Of a stretch of DNA of 64,000 nt, positions 12,961 to 26,200 are shown piece by piece. The position numbers were made by a program, and so were the translations under genes. Below the pieces are notes generated by a model. That model had not been told where the DNA came from. It searched no databases and saw only the letters and a program-made list of their open reading frames with translations. Within the stretch, counting starts at the first letter, position 1, and each line of letters opens with the position of its first letter. The stretch comes from Theocolax elegans (Eukaryota > Arthropoda > Insecta > Hymenoptera > Cerocephalidae): the NCBI GenBank assembly GCA_026168455.1, contig CM047425.1:89283580-89347579 (forward strand). The letters run 5' to 3'.

Positions 12961-15900
12961 TGCATCCACCTGCGGGGGATATCGCACATCTTTCGTGAGT
13001 ATTTTTGAGATCAGTGTGTCAACTATACGGTTCTATAAAGTGATCAGCGTTCGTTACACTTTTGATCATGCGTTCAGTCTATCATTGCATTTTCGTTTCA
13101 CGTTAATGAGGTAGAAGTTTTATTTTTGTTAGTATACGTGCTCAAAAAGTGATGAATATTAATTATTTTACAAAAAAACGTTTGTGGAGAAAACGATATT
13201 GATGGTTTTATTTCTTTATTTTTTCTACGATGAAAACTGTATTTACTTACATATTGTTTACCACAATTAAATTAAAATTAAAATACGTCGATTAAATACT
13301 GTAAATGTTATGCTTCTTTTATTTTTCATTGATAAATATAATATTTATATGTGTGACAAATAAACACGTGTATTGGAATTTCATAGTCTTATTGATGTAA
13401 CTACAACAAATTAAAAAATACACAATTCATTTTCATTTTCTGTGAGTAATAAGCATTTTATCTTTAAAAATAACGAGTATTTTAACGTGTACTAAATTTA
13501 GTATAAACAAAAATATTTTGATTCTTTCATTTTTACAATTACTTTATATATTATTTCATAAGAATATCATAATGCAGCATTTCAATATTTAAGTTCTGTT
13601 AAATTTAAAGTTAATAAATAAATCCATATAAATAATTTGTTAGTCGATTACGATAAAGATAGACACTTTTTTATTATTTAATGCGGCTAGATATATATAG
13701 ATATACCAAATACTCACGGCATTGTCATTTCATTATAGTAGACGGAGAATACGTTTAACGTTACGTTTACCCTAATTAACATGAAAAATTGAATGATTAT
13801 TATCAAACTAGATCACACTTTACGTAAACAAGTAAAATAGTAATTTATACTTATAGTAATAAGAAAATGTACGAATATGTGTATATATACAGCAATATAT
13901 GTATATACAGCAAAATTGCAATAATGCAACTAATAAGTATCGATAGATCTACAATATAACGACATGGAAGAAAAAGAAAAAGTACCTCGTAATAATCCAA
14001 GTTAAATTAAATGTTTGCTCTAGCATTGAGGAAGACTATAAAAAATGGATTTAATGCCAAGAGCGTAAAAATAAAAAAACTGTATCTTATACGAGTATAA
14101 TAATAAATTCAAATCGACATTTGAATGTATAAAATCGTATAAGTGTTTATAACAATATGATCGTGTTATTTAATTTCTTTTTTTATTCAAGATAGTTACA
14201 AACGTCTAATATGTCGAGTTGCATAAATTTCAAATCCAAGATTTCTGATGTAATTAAAACAAATTGATTAATAATCTTTGACATGTATACATGTACAATA
14301 TGTACACGTGTACCCTTTGTAAACGTTTTTGTCATAGCGTTTCTTGCAGATTTTGCGCGTAACAGTGCAAATATTTCTGTTTTTATACCTTACAGGCGAT
14401 TTTATCGGTAACGCGAAAGGCCGTCTCGTTTTAATTTGTGCAATGCGTACAAACATAGACCGATCTTATAATACGTCAGTACACATAACGAGCATTGATA
14501 GAGAATTGTTTAACTTGATATTATTACAATTCCGCTAATTGTATACTTGGGAAATTTTAACGGAATAAAGCGCTCTAAATTATACAAAATTTATCATAGG
14601 GAAAAAGGCGGAATTGAGCTTGACATTAGAAAGTCATTAAGTCTTGACCAAAAATTCTTAGTAGATTGTAATGATGTCGTACAATGGCCTTTTGCCATTA
14701 TTTTCTAAGAAAATATTCGATTACCTGTCAGATGCGTAGAATCCTCGTTCTGAATATATACATATGTAATATTGTAATCTATATTTTTGAAATTTGATCT
14801 ATATTACGAATTCTTTGAGATATATATGCATATAGGTGATATACGTGCGATCTTAAATTTAATGTATTACATATGTTAATGTATTTTTTTTATTATTAAC
14901 GTTGAAGCCAATCGATGAAAAAAAATATAACTCTGGAAAATTATAAATTTATTGAAACTCTCAGATAAATACGTACATACTTTTCTACAATGTTTACCTT
15001 GCGCGACTCTGATGAAGCTGTTTAAATATTATACATAAAACTGGATTTATCAAGATACATTAGTAATATTTTCTAAGACTTCCTTGGTGATATTATTACA
15101 ATTTAAAATATTCAAATTTAATATTTTTTTATTATTTTAACGTCGCTTTTTTAATGCTCATGCTTGTATAATCGACATAGACTGGGAATTGAACCCTCTC
15201 GGGACCTCCGGATAGAAGTTCACCAATCTAATACCGACCGGCCGTCGCAAAACTCAAGTTCAATTTTTAATTAGCATACGCGTAGCAACTAATGCAACAA
15301 AAAAAACATTTTAAAACGTGCATATCTGTAATAACAAAATCGCTATTATTAATTTTCTCAATAAAATACAATATCGATGTTATATTTTTATTTTTATCTA
15401 GCATAGAATGTTTTTTGTATATGGTGTACTCCAAGTGAAAAAGGTGTAAATGAATTAACAGTTACGCGCAATTTGTCAAATTGTAACACGTATAAAACAC
15501 CTCCGCGATCGTAATGGTTCATAAATCCGGATAATTATTCAAGGTATGAATAAGACACTAACAATCTCGCCAAGTGATCAATTTGTGTAACTATTGACCC
15601 GCAGGTGACAAATTGTAATATCAATTTATTGCAATTGATATATATATACGTTTATTTTATCTGTACGCAATTCGATTATTCGAGTTTTTATAATGAATAA
15701 TTTTTCAGTACACAGAAATTTAAGTCCAAGTTGAGTAAGAAACTGTAGATTAAAGAAATTGGAGAAATGCTTAGTGATATACTTAATACATCATGATGTA
15801 TGCAATTTTTGATTACGTTTGATTGAAAAAGAAAACAAAAGATTAATCTTGTCTATATATCGTATCGTACGAATATTCACGAAACATTTTGATCATTCGT

Positions 15901-18900
15901 GTAATTTGTTTAACCTAGATATAATAGTAATGACACTAATAAATAATACTAAATAAAATAACATTTAATAAGTATTATGTTTAAAAACAACGTCGTTTTT
16001 AAGTAGTAAAATTACGATAACCATCTATAGGTACGTTTAAGATTCCATCAACCACACAGTGCTATAAAAATTTCACATCTGGAAATCTTCGAAAACTTGT
16101 TTTCTATGAATAAAAATGTATACTAACATTCAGGTGCGAATTATCGAATTATCGATATGACGTCAGAGTTATTCAAATTCGCCGCACGATGGTGAAAACG
16201 AACAATGTATATGTATTATTAAATCGTATACTTGTGTGAAATTGATATCAATGGAACTACGAAAATATTAATTATTCTTCGTGTATTGTTGGTTATAAAT
16301 TACAAATTATTTTCCATCAGGTACATACAATTAAAATGATTTCTGTAACAGCAAGTGTAAATTATAATAACGAGTCATCGTTGTATTCTATTATCATATG
16401 CTTTTTTACAAATTGTATACTAATAATACAAAATATAATACTTTGAAAATTAAATATTTCATTAAATATATAATAATTAACTTAATTTGTACTAATTAAT
16501 GTGAATCGGAAAGTTCAAGAAAGTATTTTAATAACCAACTATAAATGTATAGTTAATGAGCTTAAGAACGATTTTCAAGATCAATTTAGATTATTTTTCC
16601 TTTCTTTACCTTGAACGTGTTATGATTTAATTCAAAAGTTCCGCCAAAGTATATAAATGAAAAATTATCGTAAAAATGTGCTACGCATATTTTATGGATG
16701 TGTCTTATATTGAAAATAATTATTATATGAATTATTAAATTATTTTTTAATCTTGTGTACTTTATAAACTATAATAATATAGAAAATACTATTTAATATA
16801 AATCTGAAGACGTCTAAGAATCAGTAAAAAAAAATAATTTTAAATTTAAAAATAATGTGAAAATATAAAGAAACTGCTGGAAACATATTATATGGAATAA
16901 TAATTATCTAATAAGACGCTTAGTTTTCAAGCTTCGATGTATTAAAATAATTATTTTAAGTTGCGTTTAGCATGCAAAAATAAATAATTTTTACAAACTC
17001 CTTGTTTCTATCGTATCGCCAAAGTTTAAAATAATAATACGCGGAAAGTCGAATTTTTTTTTTACAAAACGAACAATACTATATGAGAATATCATAAAAT
17101 AATGCGCCTTATTCAAAAATTCCATCATTAAAAACGTATATTTCTTAAAATTGATAACCGATCGATCTCGTGAGATCTTCATTGCATTGTTAATGATGGG
17201 CAACTTTGTACCAGAATTCATAAAAATTGAGAAGTCAATTAGCTGCGTCGTAACCGTGAAAATCAAATTGCGGGAATAATTCATTTTTTTACATGTGTGG
17301 TGCAAAAACACGTCGTTATCTATACCAGTATAACGTGTTTCATTAATTTAAATTGGCTCTTTTTGTCGAGTAGGAGGATTCTACATATTTTTTTTTGTTA
17401 TTCGGCGTTGATTACGTTAAGTGCGATAAATTTTCAATGATTTTTCTTAGTTCTTGAATATAATTAACTTTTTTTAGTTTGCGATCGACATGTAGCTCGG
17501 TACATGCGGATGTACAATTTATGATAATTGTAATAATTCGTTCAGTTTTCAAGTACGATATTACTAGATGTTTCCAATATATCCTAATCCTTCTTACCGA
17601 GTTTCTATTCTATACTTACGGAATTAGAACCTTAATTACGGATAAGATATATATTTAAGAATATTTTACTGTCAAGTTTCAAAGAGCTAATTAATAAAAG
17701 ACATATACTAAAAGTTTAATTTATATCCTCGTACATACAGTAGAAAAGTTAATTTTATTCTTAGCTTATAGTTATCAGACTGTTATTCAATGATACATCA
17801 GAAAATGACTTTCTTAAGAGTCTATTTTTATAGATCAATACGTAACGCACTGATATGGATGAATTTAACTCTATATTTAGAACACATTTTGAACAATGAA
17901 AATTATAATTATCTTGTAATTTTTTAATCATTTTTAACCCCACGATGGAAGACATTTAAATAAACGAGACGATTAAATAATTTCCCGATTATTAATCAAT
18001 TAATAGTTTTTTACCCTTTGTTTTCAACAATGTGAAAATATCGTATTGTTTCGAGATACATTATATCTCGTAATATTTTAAAGAATCCATCAATTTTCAT
18101 GGTAATTAAGATCTCGAATAGATTACAATGAACGTTGTGGCCCAATTATGTAAAACTATAAAATTAGCATACGCACATCAGTCCTAAGTAGTCTAACATG
18201 AAAATTTATGAGTTCCTTAAACAATGCGCTTATCATCATCGAGAATTCCCTTTTATTTACAAGCGCGGTTCGCAATCGCATTTTAATTGTTTGCTATACA
18301 TATACCGCAAATCGCAAGTCATCAGCTCGAAAAAGAAAGTGCACAAAAGCTTGAATGTGATATAAGAGTATTTTGTGTTTATTTACATTTCTGATAAACT
18401 GGAAATTGATGCTATACGTGCATATTTTATATGCGACATCCGGTGATATGTCAATCTTATATCCAGTAATATTATACCTACACCTACACCAAAACATTCC
18501 TACCTTCAAAAATATTTCATCGAGATCAACAAATCAGCTGTTTGGCATTTGTTAACCTCAATTAATGATAAGAAAGTGCACATGGAATTTACTGTCGGAT
18601 ATTTATAAAATTATAAACGTTATAGATTGTATGCACGAATTTTCCATTAAATGGGTTACATTTTATTTTTCCATTTAGTAAAAGAAGTACTACAAATATA
18701 CGTAATAGTGAGAACGCACAATAATGATGAACACATAGTTTTAATATAATTTTTTAATAAATAAACAATCTAATTATCTAAATCCGTTTCTTTTTATTTT
18801 ATATGTACATTTTCGTTACGCTTGTTTTATGATAAAAGTCACAGTAGGAAATATGTCACATTCTTGCATATTTTTACTTTGACACTGCTGCGTTGCCATT

Positions 18901-19949
18901 AGAAATTTAGTGGTACAAATTATCAATTATATGCACAATTGGAACACTTACTTAATCATAGTTGATTAATGTTATCCGAAAGAAATATCGCTATATTCTT
19001 CAACTTTGTTATCATCTTAAATGATATCTCATGCATAAAGATTCATACATAAAATTATACATTGTACCCGTTTGATACTATTACAAGTTTCTAACCTTTT
19101 AAAGAATATATATATAACTATAAAAGTGGGTGACAAGAGAATAACCGAAAACGTCAGTAGTTTATACTCATACAAAAGTTGATTTAACTATTTCGTGTAG
19201 AGTATAGCATCTAAATTACACCCGCAAACCGAAAAAGAAGTTCGAAATTTCATTCCACAATGTAATAACTCCTGCAACTGACGTCATGCGGCATATAATT
19301 TGGACAAGGGTTTGTTATATATTATAAACCACTTCACTTTACAAGTAAACAACCAAGATTTCAACAAATGAATTGTGCATTTAGCTCGAGCTATATACAT
19401 AAATATACATTTATATTTATATTTATTATATAATACGAATAAATTGTTAATACTTAAATATTTATATTTTAATATTATATTTATGTATTTCATACAAGCG
19501 CTAAGCTTAAAATAGTAAAAAATAATAATTTAATCATTATTTATAGGCGTTATTACACCGATCATAATTATGATTTTGGAAGTAACGTTCTCGTATTATT
19601 TTATACGCTTTCAATATAAAGCTAAATTTATAATCAAAATTATCGATGAAATATAAATGATGTTTAAATTATAATGCCAATCAATTAATTGTTAACTTCG
19701 ATCGTTTAACATAAAGGTAACCTATATAACTTATATTTAATAACTTTATTAAAAAAAATAAATAATACTACAAATTAACTATAAATGAAATTGTCTGTAA
19801 CATCCCATTATATTATTAAAAAAATCTATTTATGGGTATCAAGAATATAAATAATGATCAGTTTTCATAGTATAAACATAAGGAAATATAATTTTCAGAT
19901 ACATGATAAACAATTCATTTTTAATTTTATATTTTTGTTGCGATTACAG
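12961..19949 (+). other. Probable 5' intron of gene A
   Basis: About 7 kb of AT-rich sequence between the candidate promoter island and the acceptor at 19949. The only item seen is the tRNA-like segment at 15178-15247. The short open frames on both strands have no motif. Confidence 0.45.
15178..15247 (-). repeat. tRNA-like / SINE-like fragment
   Basis: On the minus strand there is a B-box-like GGTTCAATTCC (15195-15185) preceded by a pairable arm ACTTC/GAGGT and a G-rich 5' part. The anticodon loop would be 6 bases and the T stem only 3 pairs, so it is not a working tRNA. It is probably a tRNA-derived SINE piece or a pseudo-tRNA. Confidence 0.3.
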
Positions 19950-19973
19950 GAGAAGTAGAAACAAAATCGAATC

Positions 19974-20227
19974 ATGACCGCAACACTAGACAAAAAGAAA
20001 GTGGAGGAGGGTGGCGATACAAAACCACGAATCGAGACCTTCGATGACATACTGCCACACGTAGGTGAGGCTGGCAGGTATCAATGGTTCCTTTTCGTCA
20101 TACTGCTGCCCTTTACCTTTGTCTATGCTTTCCTATATTTCGCTCAATTCTTCATTACGCTCGTACCTGAAGAGTATTGGTGCAGGGTACCTGAATTCGA
20201 CAGTACTAATATGACCGATTTCGAAAA
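19974..20227 (+). CDS. Gene A coding exon 1 (N-terminus and TM1)
   Basis: The exon opens at 19950 after CAG, has 24 nt of leader including in-frame TAG, then the ATG with A at -3. It encodes the cytosolic N-terminus, the FDD segment shared with gene B, TM1 (VILLPFTFVYAFLYFAQFF) and the start of the large extracellular loop. Donor is GTAAGT at 20228; it ends in phase 2. Confidence 0.93.
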
Positions 20228-23200
20228 GTAAGTACAAATGCAGGTATCTTCTATCAGTAAACGTAGTTTAAGTTTTCATTGTTTTCTCGTAATTGATGAG
20301 CAACAATAACAGTTAATATGGCATTTTCTAGTTTAAATCCATTTAACGAGAGTTATAGACGTCCAAAATTGTCCAGTCATATTTTTTCAGTCAGTCGAGT
20401 ACCTTACCCTTTTTTCGGTATAGTCTAATCTTCACCAACATAACAATGGCCGAGTTACAATATTAAGGGGATGTCGGGCTTAGAAAATGGTCATTTTTAA
20501 TTATTTTTATAAACAAAAGAATACATTTTTGAAAAAATCCTGAATGCCATGCCCTTAGGCATGTTTTAAAAATATACTCAATTTTTTCAGATTTTTAGAT
20601 CCGTAATTTAATTCTGATTTTTGCGGTGAAAATTCATGCTTTTTTAGATCAATAATTACCGGACGAAAATTGTTAATTTAATTATTATTAACAAATTTAT
20701 TTTTTCTTAAAAAATCAAAATGTCATACCCTTTTGTTTAAAACTATCCATATAAATTTTTTCAGATTTTTAAATCGATATTTCCAACATAATTCTTATGT
20801 TGAAAGATGTAATTTGGATCCGACATCCCGTTAAATGTAAAATTATTTCCTGAAACAATTTATTGTATTTCAATTTCACACTTAAATTGTCCGTTTACAA
20901 GTTTATTCGCTATTTATTTATAATTACGATTAATATTATATTTATTTATTTATTTACTTAACAAGTTAAAAAATTACAAACATTATACGAAAATAATGTG
21001 TCCCTATAGAGATAAAAGAAATGTTACATCATCGATAAGAGATTTGCAAATTTCAATACATAGTCGACGAAATATTTTTATTAAATTTATATATTTAAGT
21101 AACAATTTTAACTTCACAAAATTATCTCTTTCACCGTTCACCAATTAATACAATAATTATCGTCCCGGCGTAATGAATTTTACACAAATATATCTTATGT
21201 AATCTAGAATAAGGAAAAAAATAAAATAAAACATGTACTTTAAACGATTTACTAATTTTATTTGTTTACTTAAAAATTAATAATTTTATAATTTATAAAT
21301 GAAGAAGCTAAGATAAAGTTTATTTTGCTCATAAAAGTCATAATAAAATGGAAACAATTGTTAAAGGTATATGATTAATATCTCATAATTTTGGAGTCAA
21401 ATCTGTATAAGTAAACATAAATATACAACTTTTTTTATAATCACCGGGTTTATCGATATAGCCTACCTGTATTAACTTTGTACAATCTAAATATTAATAT
21501 TTTACTCACATAACGAAACTAATTAAAAGAGTTGATAAAAATGAATGTACTATAGCATAGTAATGTGTATTCGAGCGAATATCAATATAATAAATAATTC
21601 CAGTTTGTGATAAAGCTTGAACTATTATTAAAATAGTTAACGATACACCGAAACTTATTTATTTCATAAATTACAAATGAGGACCTGCTATTTTTGTAAT
21701 AAAGAGCTTGCTGAAGTTTTTATTGCATTTGATGATACAATGATTCTCATACAATAAAAGTTCAAATGTGACATTTTTACATATTATACAAACTACTTAT
21801 ATATACATTAAAATTAAATAACGATCAATCGAGGAAACTATCGACAAAGCGTGAACAAAACAAGTTAACAAAAAAAAAAACAATATCAAAGAAAGTCGAC
21901 TGACAAAGCTATCCAATATCCTTTCAGACGAAAACCAGTTTTTCAACTGTTTGACAACTATTTTTAACGCACACACCTCGAAATCCCTTTTTTTTTACTG
22001 CTGGGGAAACACGCGACAAGTCGAGTATCATCCAACAAAAAACGAGCCACGACTCACGTTCTACAAAAAAAAAGTATCGATATATTGTGTGCGTATATAT
22101 TATACTTTTATCGTACGCGTAAACATCGCAAAATCAACTTATATATATATTGTCTCGTATATATAATATGGAGGTAAGAACCGAACAAACTGGGATTGTC
22201 CACGGTGACGTGCGCGAAGAAACGATAAGCATACAAAAAAAGGCATATAGGTATTGGAGGCTGAAAACGGATCAGCTGTTCGTCAATGGGAAAATCGCGC
22301 ACGTGTATACACGTATGTAACCGCACTCCGGGAAAACGAAGCCGTTGGATTATTATTATATGCGCGCTTGAATATTCATATAACGCGATCATTGAAATCG
22401 CTCCTTTTCGCGTACGCGACTTTGAATGCGAGATCGAGGATAACAGCGTTTATAGTATTTTTTTTATACTTCGTTATTCGGTTTGTAATACAGATTTACG
22501 ACCTCATACGTTTGCAAATTGATTCGGTTTTAATCGACTAAAGAATTCTATATACGCATCTCTGGTATACCATGAAGATGTTACATGACGGTTGTTGTAT
22601 TGTTTATTATTCACGTTATATCCTCTAATTTTCGGTTTTAAGAGAATTTATATTTTTATCGGCTTCGAAACTGTTAGAATATAGTTCATAAAAATAATTA
22701 AGAATAACAATTTTATAAAAGAAAATGATGAAATTGTCTGAAATAGAATATTTTCATCTACATATTGTAAAGAACAAAGCAATGTTCATTAAGTATATTG
22801 GACGGATTGAAATAACAATGATGCATGGATTTTTTAGTGAAAGGTATTTTTTAGCTTTATGTCAAAAGTTCACTGGTTACAAATAACTAAATTGATTAAG
22901 AAAATAATTGAGTTCTAATAAACAAATGTAACATTTTAAAAAAAACATTTAAAGAGGGAAATTACCTTTTTAATAAAATTATCGAGTACATAATTATACT
23001 TTATATGATTAACACAAAGTTGTAATTATCTTATCGATTAAATCCATTTTAGGATAGCGCTATCGGTACCCCTGAAATCGCAGGAGGAAAACAGCAGTCA
23101 CGAAGAAAGTGAAAGTCACGTGGCATACTCAAGATGTAAGATGTACATAGCTAATTGGACAGAGGTAATTCAATCGGGTCGTAAGACGCCCGATCCTAGT

Positions 23201-26200
23201 TGGACCATTGGAGACTGTCAACATGGATGGTCCTTCAACCAGACGAACGTACCGTACCTGTCTATTGCCGCTGAGGTATGTACATTGTAGTTTCAATTTG
23301 AACCCTTTTCATCCAATAGAATTGTATACAATAGGATAATCCAAAATGTTTCTGTTTTATTAGACTAATTTTTACTGTAGCATTGAATAAACAAATATAA
23401 ACATAAATTTACGTTATCAATTGAAACTTTTAAATTCAGTCATTTTAAGTCATGAAATTAATTGTAATACAAAATAATTACTACAAAAAATGTTATTCAA
23501 TATAAATTTTCAAATACGTTATAACAATATTTTATTTTAAATGTTAATAATTATTGTATTAGTTTTATTTACATAAAGAGAACATATTCGTTTGATAGAT
23601 TATTACGTAAAATAATATCTTTTTAAGCTGTTTATACGAAGATAAAGATATTGAATTCATACTTATAAGTTTAAAAGTTGTATAATTCCAAAATTTGCCT
23701 TTTCCTTTCTTATAGTTATGCAAATTCATCTATACTTTAGTGTATTGAATACATCTTTCCTTGTAAAATGTAAATTAAAATATAAAATTATCATTAACCA
23801 ATCATTAAACAATTTAAGATAATCATGCGTGCGTAATTATTTGACTTGCTTTGAATAAATTTCCTATTATAATCGTAACATAAAAATCGAATTTTATATC
23901 CTGAATAAGGTAGGACGACAGATCATTATTGTGAAAATTATTAAAATTTTCATTGTGGTATTACGGTTTATTTACAGATTCTTATTCATATATCGGTGCA
24001 TAAAGACAGGGTATTTTAATATGTGTGTATGTATATACATATACCGTGCATAAAATGACAATCACTGTCACTGTATAATTTATGACATTGTTAATTGTAA
24101 TCGATACAGAGCAGTTTCCTATCGGAGATAATCGTTTATCGTAGCAGCGATGAATTATAAGCTTCAAGAACATTTTTTCAATATAATAAATAATATTTAC
24201 TAAAATTTATAATTGAATTAATAATGAAGAAGATATATCGCATTAAAGTATATAAAGTTATGGATTCCGTAAGATAGCAAATTCCGTGAAACGTCAGAGG
24301 AGGAATTCTGTTTGTCAGAACAGGAAAATCGTAACTGTTGCTTATCTTGGAACTTCGTTTATTCTTATAGAATACTAAACGGGAATTAGTATTAAATACG
24401 GATTAACAATTTTTGTATTTTAATGTATTGTTATAATGATTTCCTTATAGCGCAAACTTTAATTAAAATGGTAATATTCAATATCACACTTATGTACATG
24501 TTTTTAATTTCTTGAACTGTTCAAAATCGTGTATAAATTATTAAACATCTATGTAAACTATAAGCACTATAAGCACTATGAATAACGTCCAGAAAAATAA
24601 TTAGAAAAGTAGAAAAACATGGGAATTTGTAAACTTATATATTATAAAAGAATAAATAATGAAAGTTTAATTATTATATTAACAACGCAATAGAAAATTT
24701 GATTTGTTTAAGAATGTTCTTCTTTAATAAAAAAAATTGTTTGCATTGTACAGATAATATAAAAAACTGAATTTTTGTTTACAGCTGGAATGGGTATGCG
24801 ATAATGCGTACCTCGGTACAGCGGCGCAATCGGCCTTTTTTGTAGGTAGTATTGTTGGTGGATTGATTTTCGGTTACATAGCTGATCACTACGGTCGACT
24901 TCCAGCTCTGGTCGCTTGTAACGGCGTTGGTTTCTTCGCTTCCATTGCCACAGCTTTTTGTAATAGTTTCTGGTCATTCGCTTTGGCCAGATTTATCGTC
25001 GGCACTTCCTTTGATAATTGTTTCAACATTATCTTCATTATTGGTAAAACTCGATTTTTTTTTACTCAATTATATATTAAAATATTAACACTAACCAAAT
25101 TAATGTTCAAATTATTCTTGTTTATAGCTTATACAAGTTATTTTTATTTTAATTATACACCTCTTTTAATTTAGTTCATTTATTTTAAGTTTACTTACGT
25201 TAATTACATACCTGCATTATTTGTAGTCATTATGTCAGTTTTATTTGCTTCCTTTTTAATTTTGTCGTTTCCTTTTTCTTTACTCCTTGCGTTACCAACA
25301 GTAATCGAATACGTCGGACCAAAGTACAGAACGTTGATGGCCAACATGTCCTTTGGGATTTACTTTGCGTTCGCATCGAGCATTTTACCTTGGATTGCGT
25401 ACTGGATCTCAAATTGGAAAATCCTTAGCGTTGTTACAGCGCTGCCGCTCGTAGTCGCCTTCATCACCCCGTGGATCGTTCCCGAGAGTGCCAGGTACAA
25501 TTTTTCTTCTTTTTAAATCGTTATTTCATATTTTAGTGACACGCGTTTGCAATTGATGAGATTTTATTTGTACACTCGTTCTTATTATTTATTCATTTAT
25601 TTAGGTGGTACATTACACATGGCAGGATAGACAAAGCAGTGGAAATGTTGAAAAAGTTTGAGAAAGTCAATAGAAAGACTGTGAAACCGGAAGTTTACGA
25701 AGAATTTGAAAAAAGTATCAATACGATGCTGAGTAAAGACAAGACACAAAATAATTATACTGTTCTCGACTTGTTCAAATTACCAAGACTTGGTCGCATT
25801 ACCGTCATACTTGTCGTCTATTGGTAAGAATTCACGTATATTTCAATTTATGCTTTACCCACTTTCCTAAATTCCGTCCAATCGTTCATAAGTACATATA
25901 TATTAATAATATTTTCTCTACTTATTATCTGTACAGACAATTAGTACAACCTTAAATATTCATCTAAACTAAAATATTGCAAGTTATTACGATTATATTT
26001 ATCAACAAACTGTACCAAAACCAAAACTTTTTACTCGCACGTTAAGCTACAACAAAAAAGCAACTAATCGTGAGGCTGTGTACACATTGTTTTCCACTTA
26101 AAAGCTGCAATTCTTCATTGTTACTCTCATTTAAAAGCATTCTTAATGCCTGTTTTTTTTATTATTCTTTGTGTACCGTGCTTCTCCTATTACGAGTTTT

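Larger units (their letters stand above)
20228..23052 (+). other. Gene A intron between coding exons 1 and 2
   Basis: GT-AG intron of about 2.8 kb. It carries a TTAA-flanked MITE (20467-20830) and, at about 22000-22560, a segment less AT-rich than its surroundings that I cannot assign. Open frames across that segment occur on both strands and show no transporter similarity. Confidence 0.8.

Noticed and set aside
15178..15247. Functional tRNA gene
   Set aside because: Short anticodon loop, only three T-stem pairs and no convincing acceptor stem; kept only as a tRNA-like fragment.
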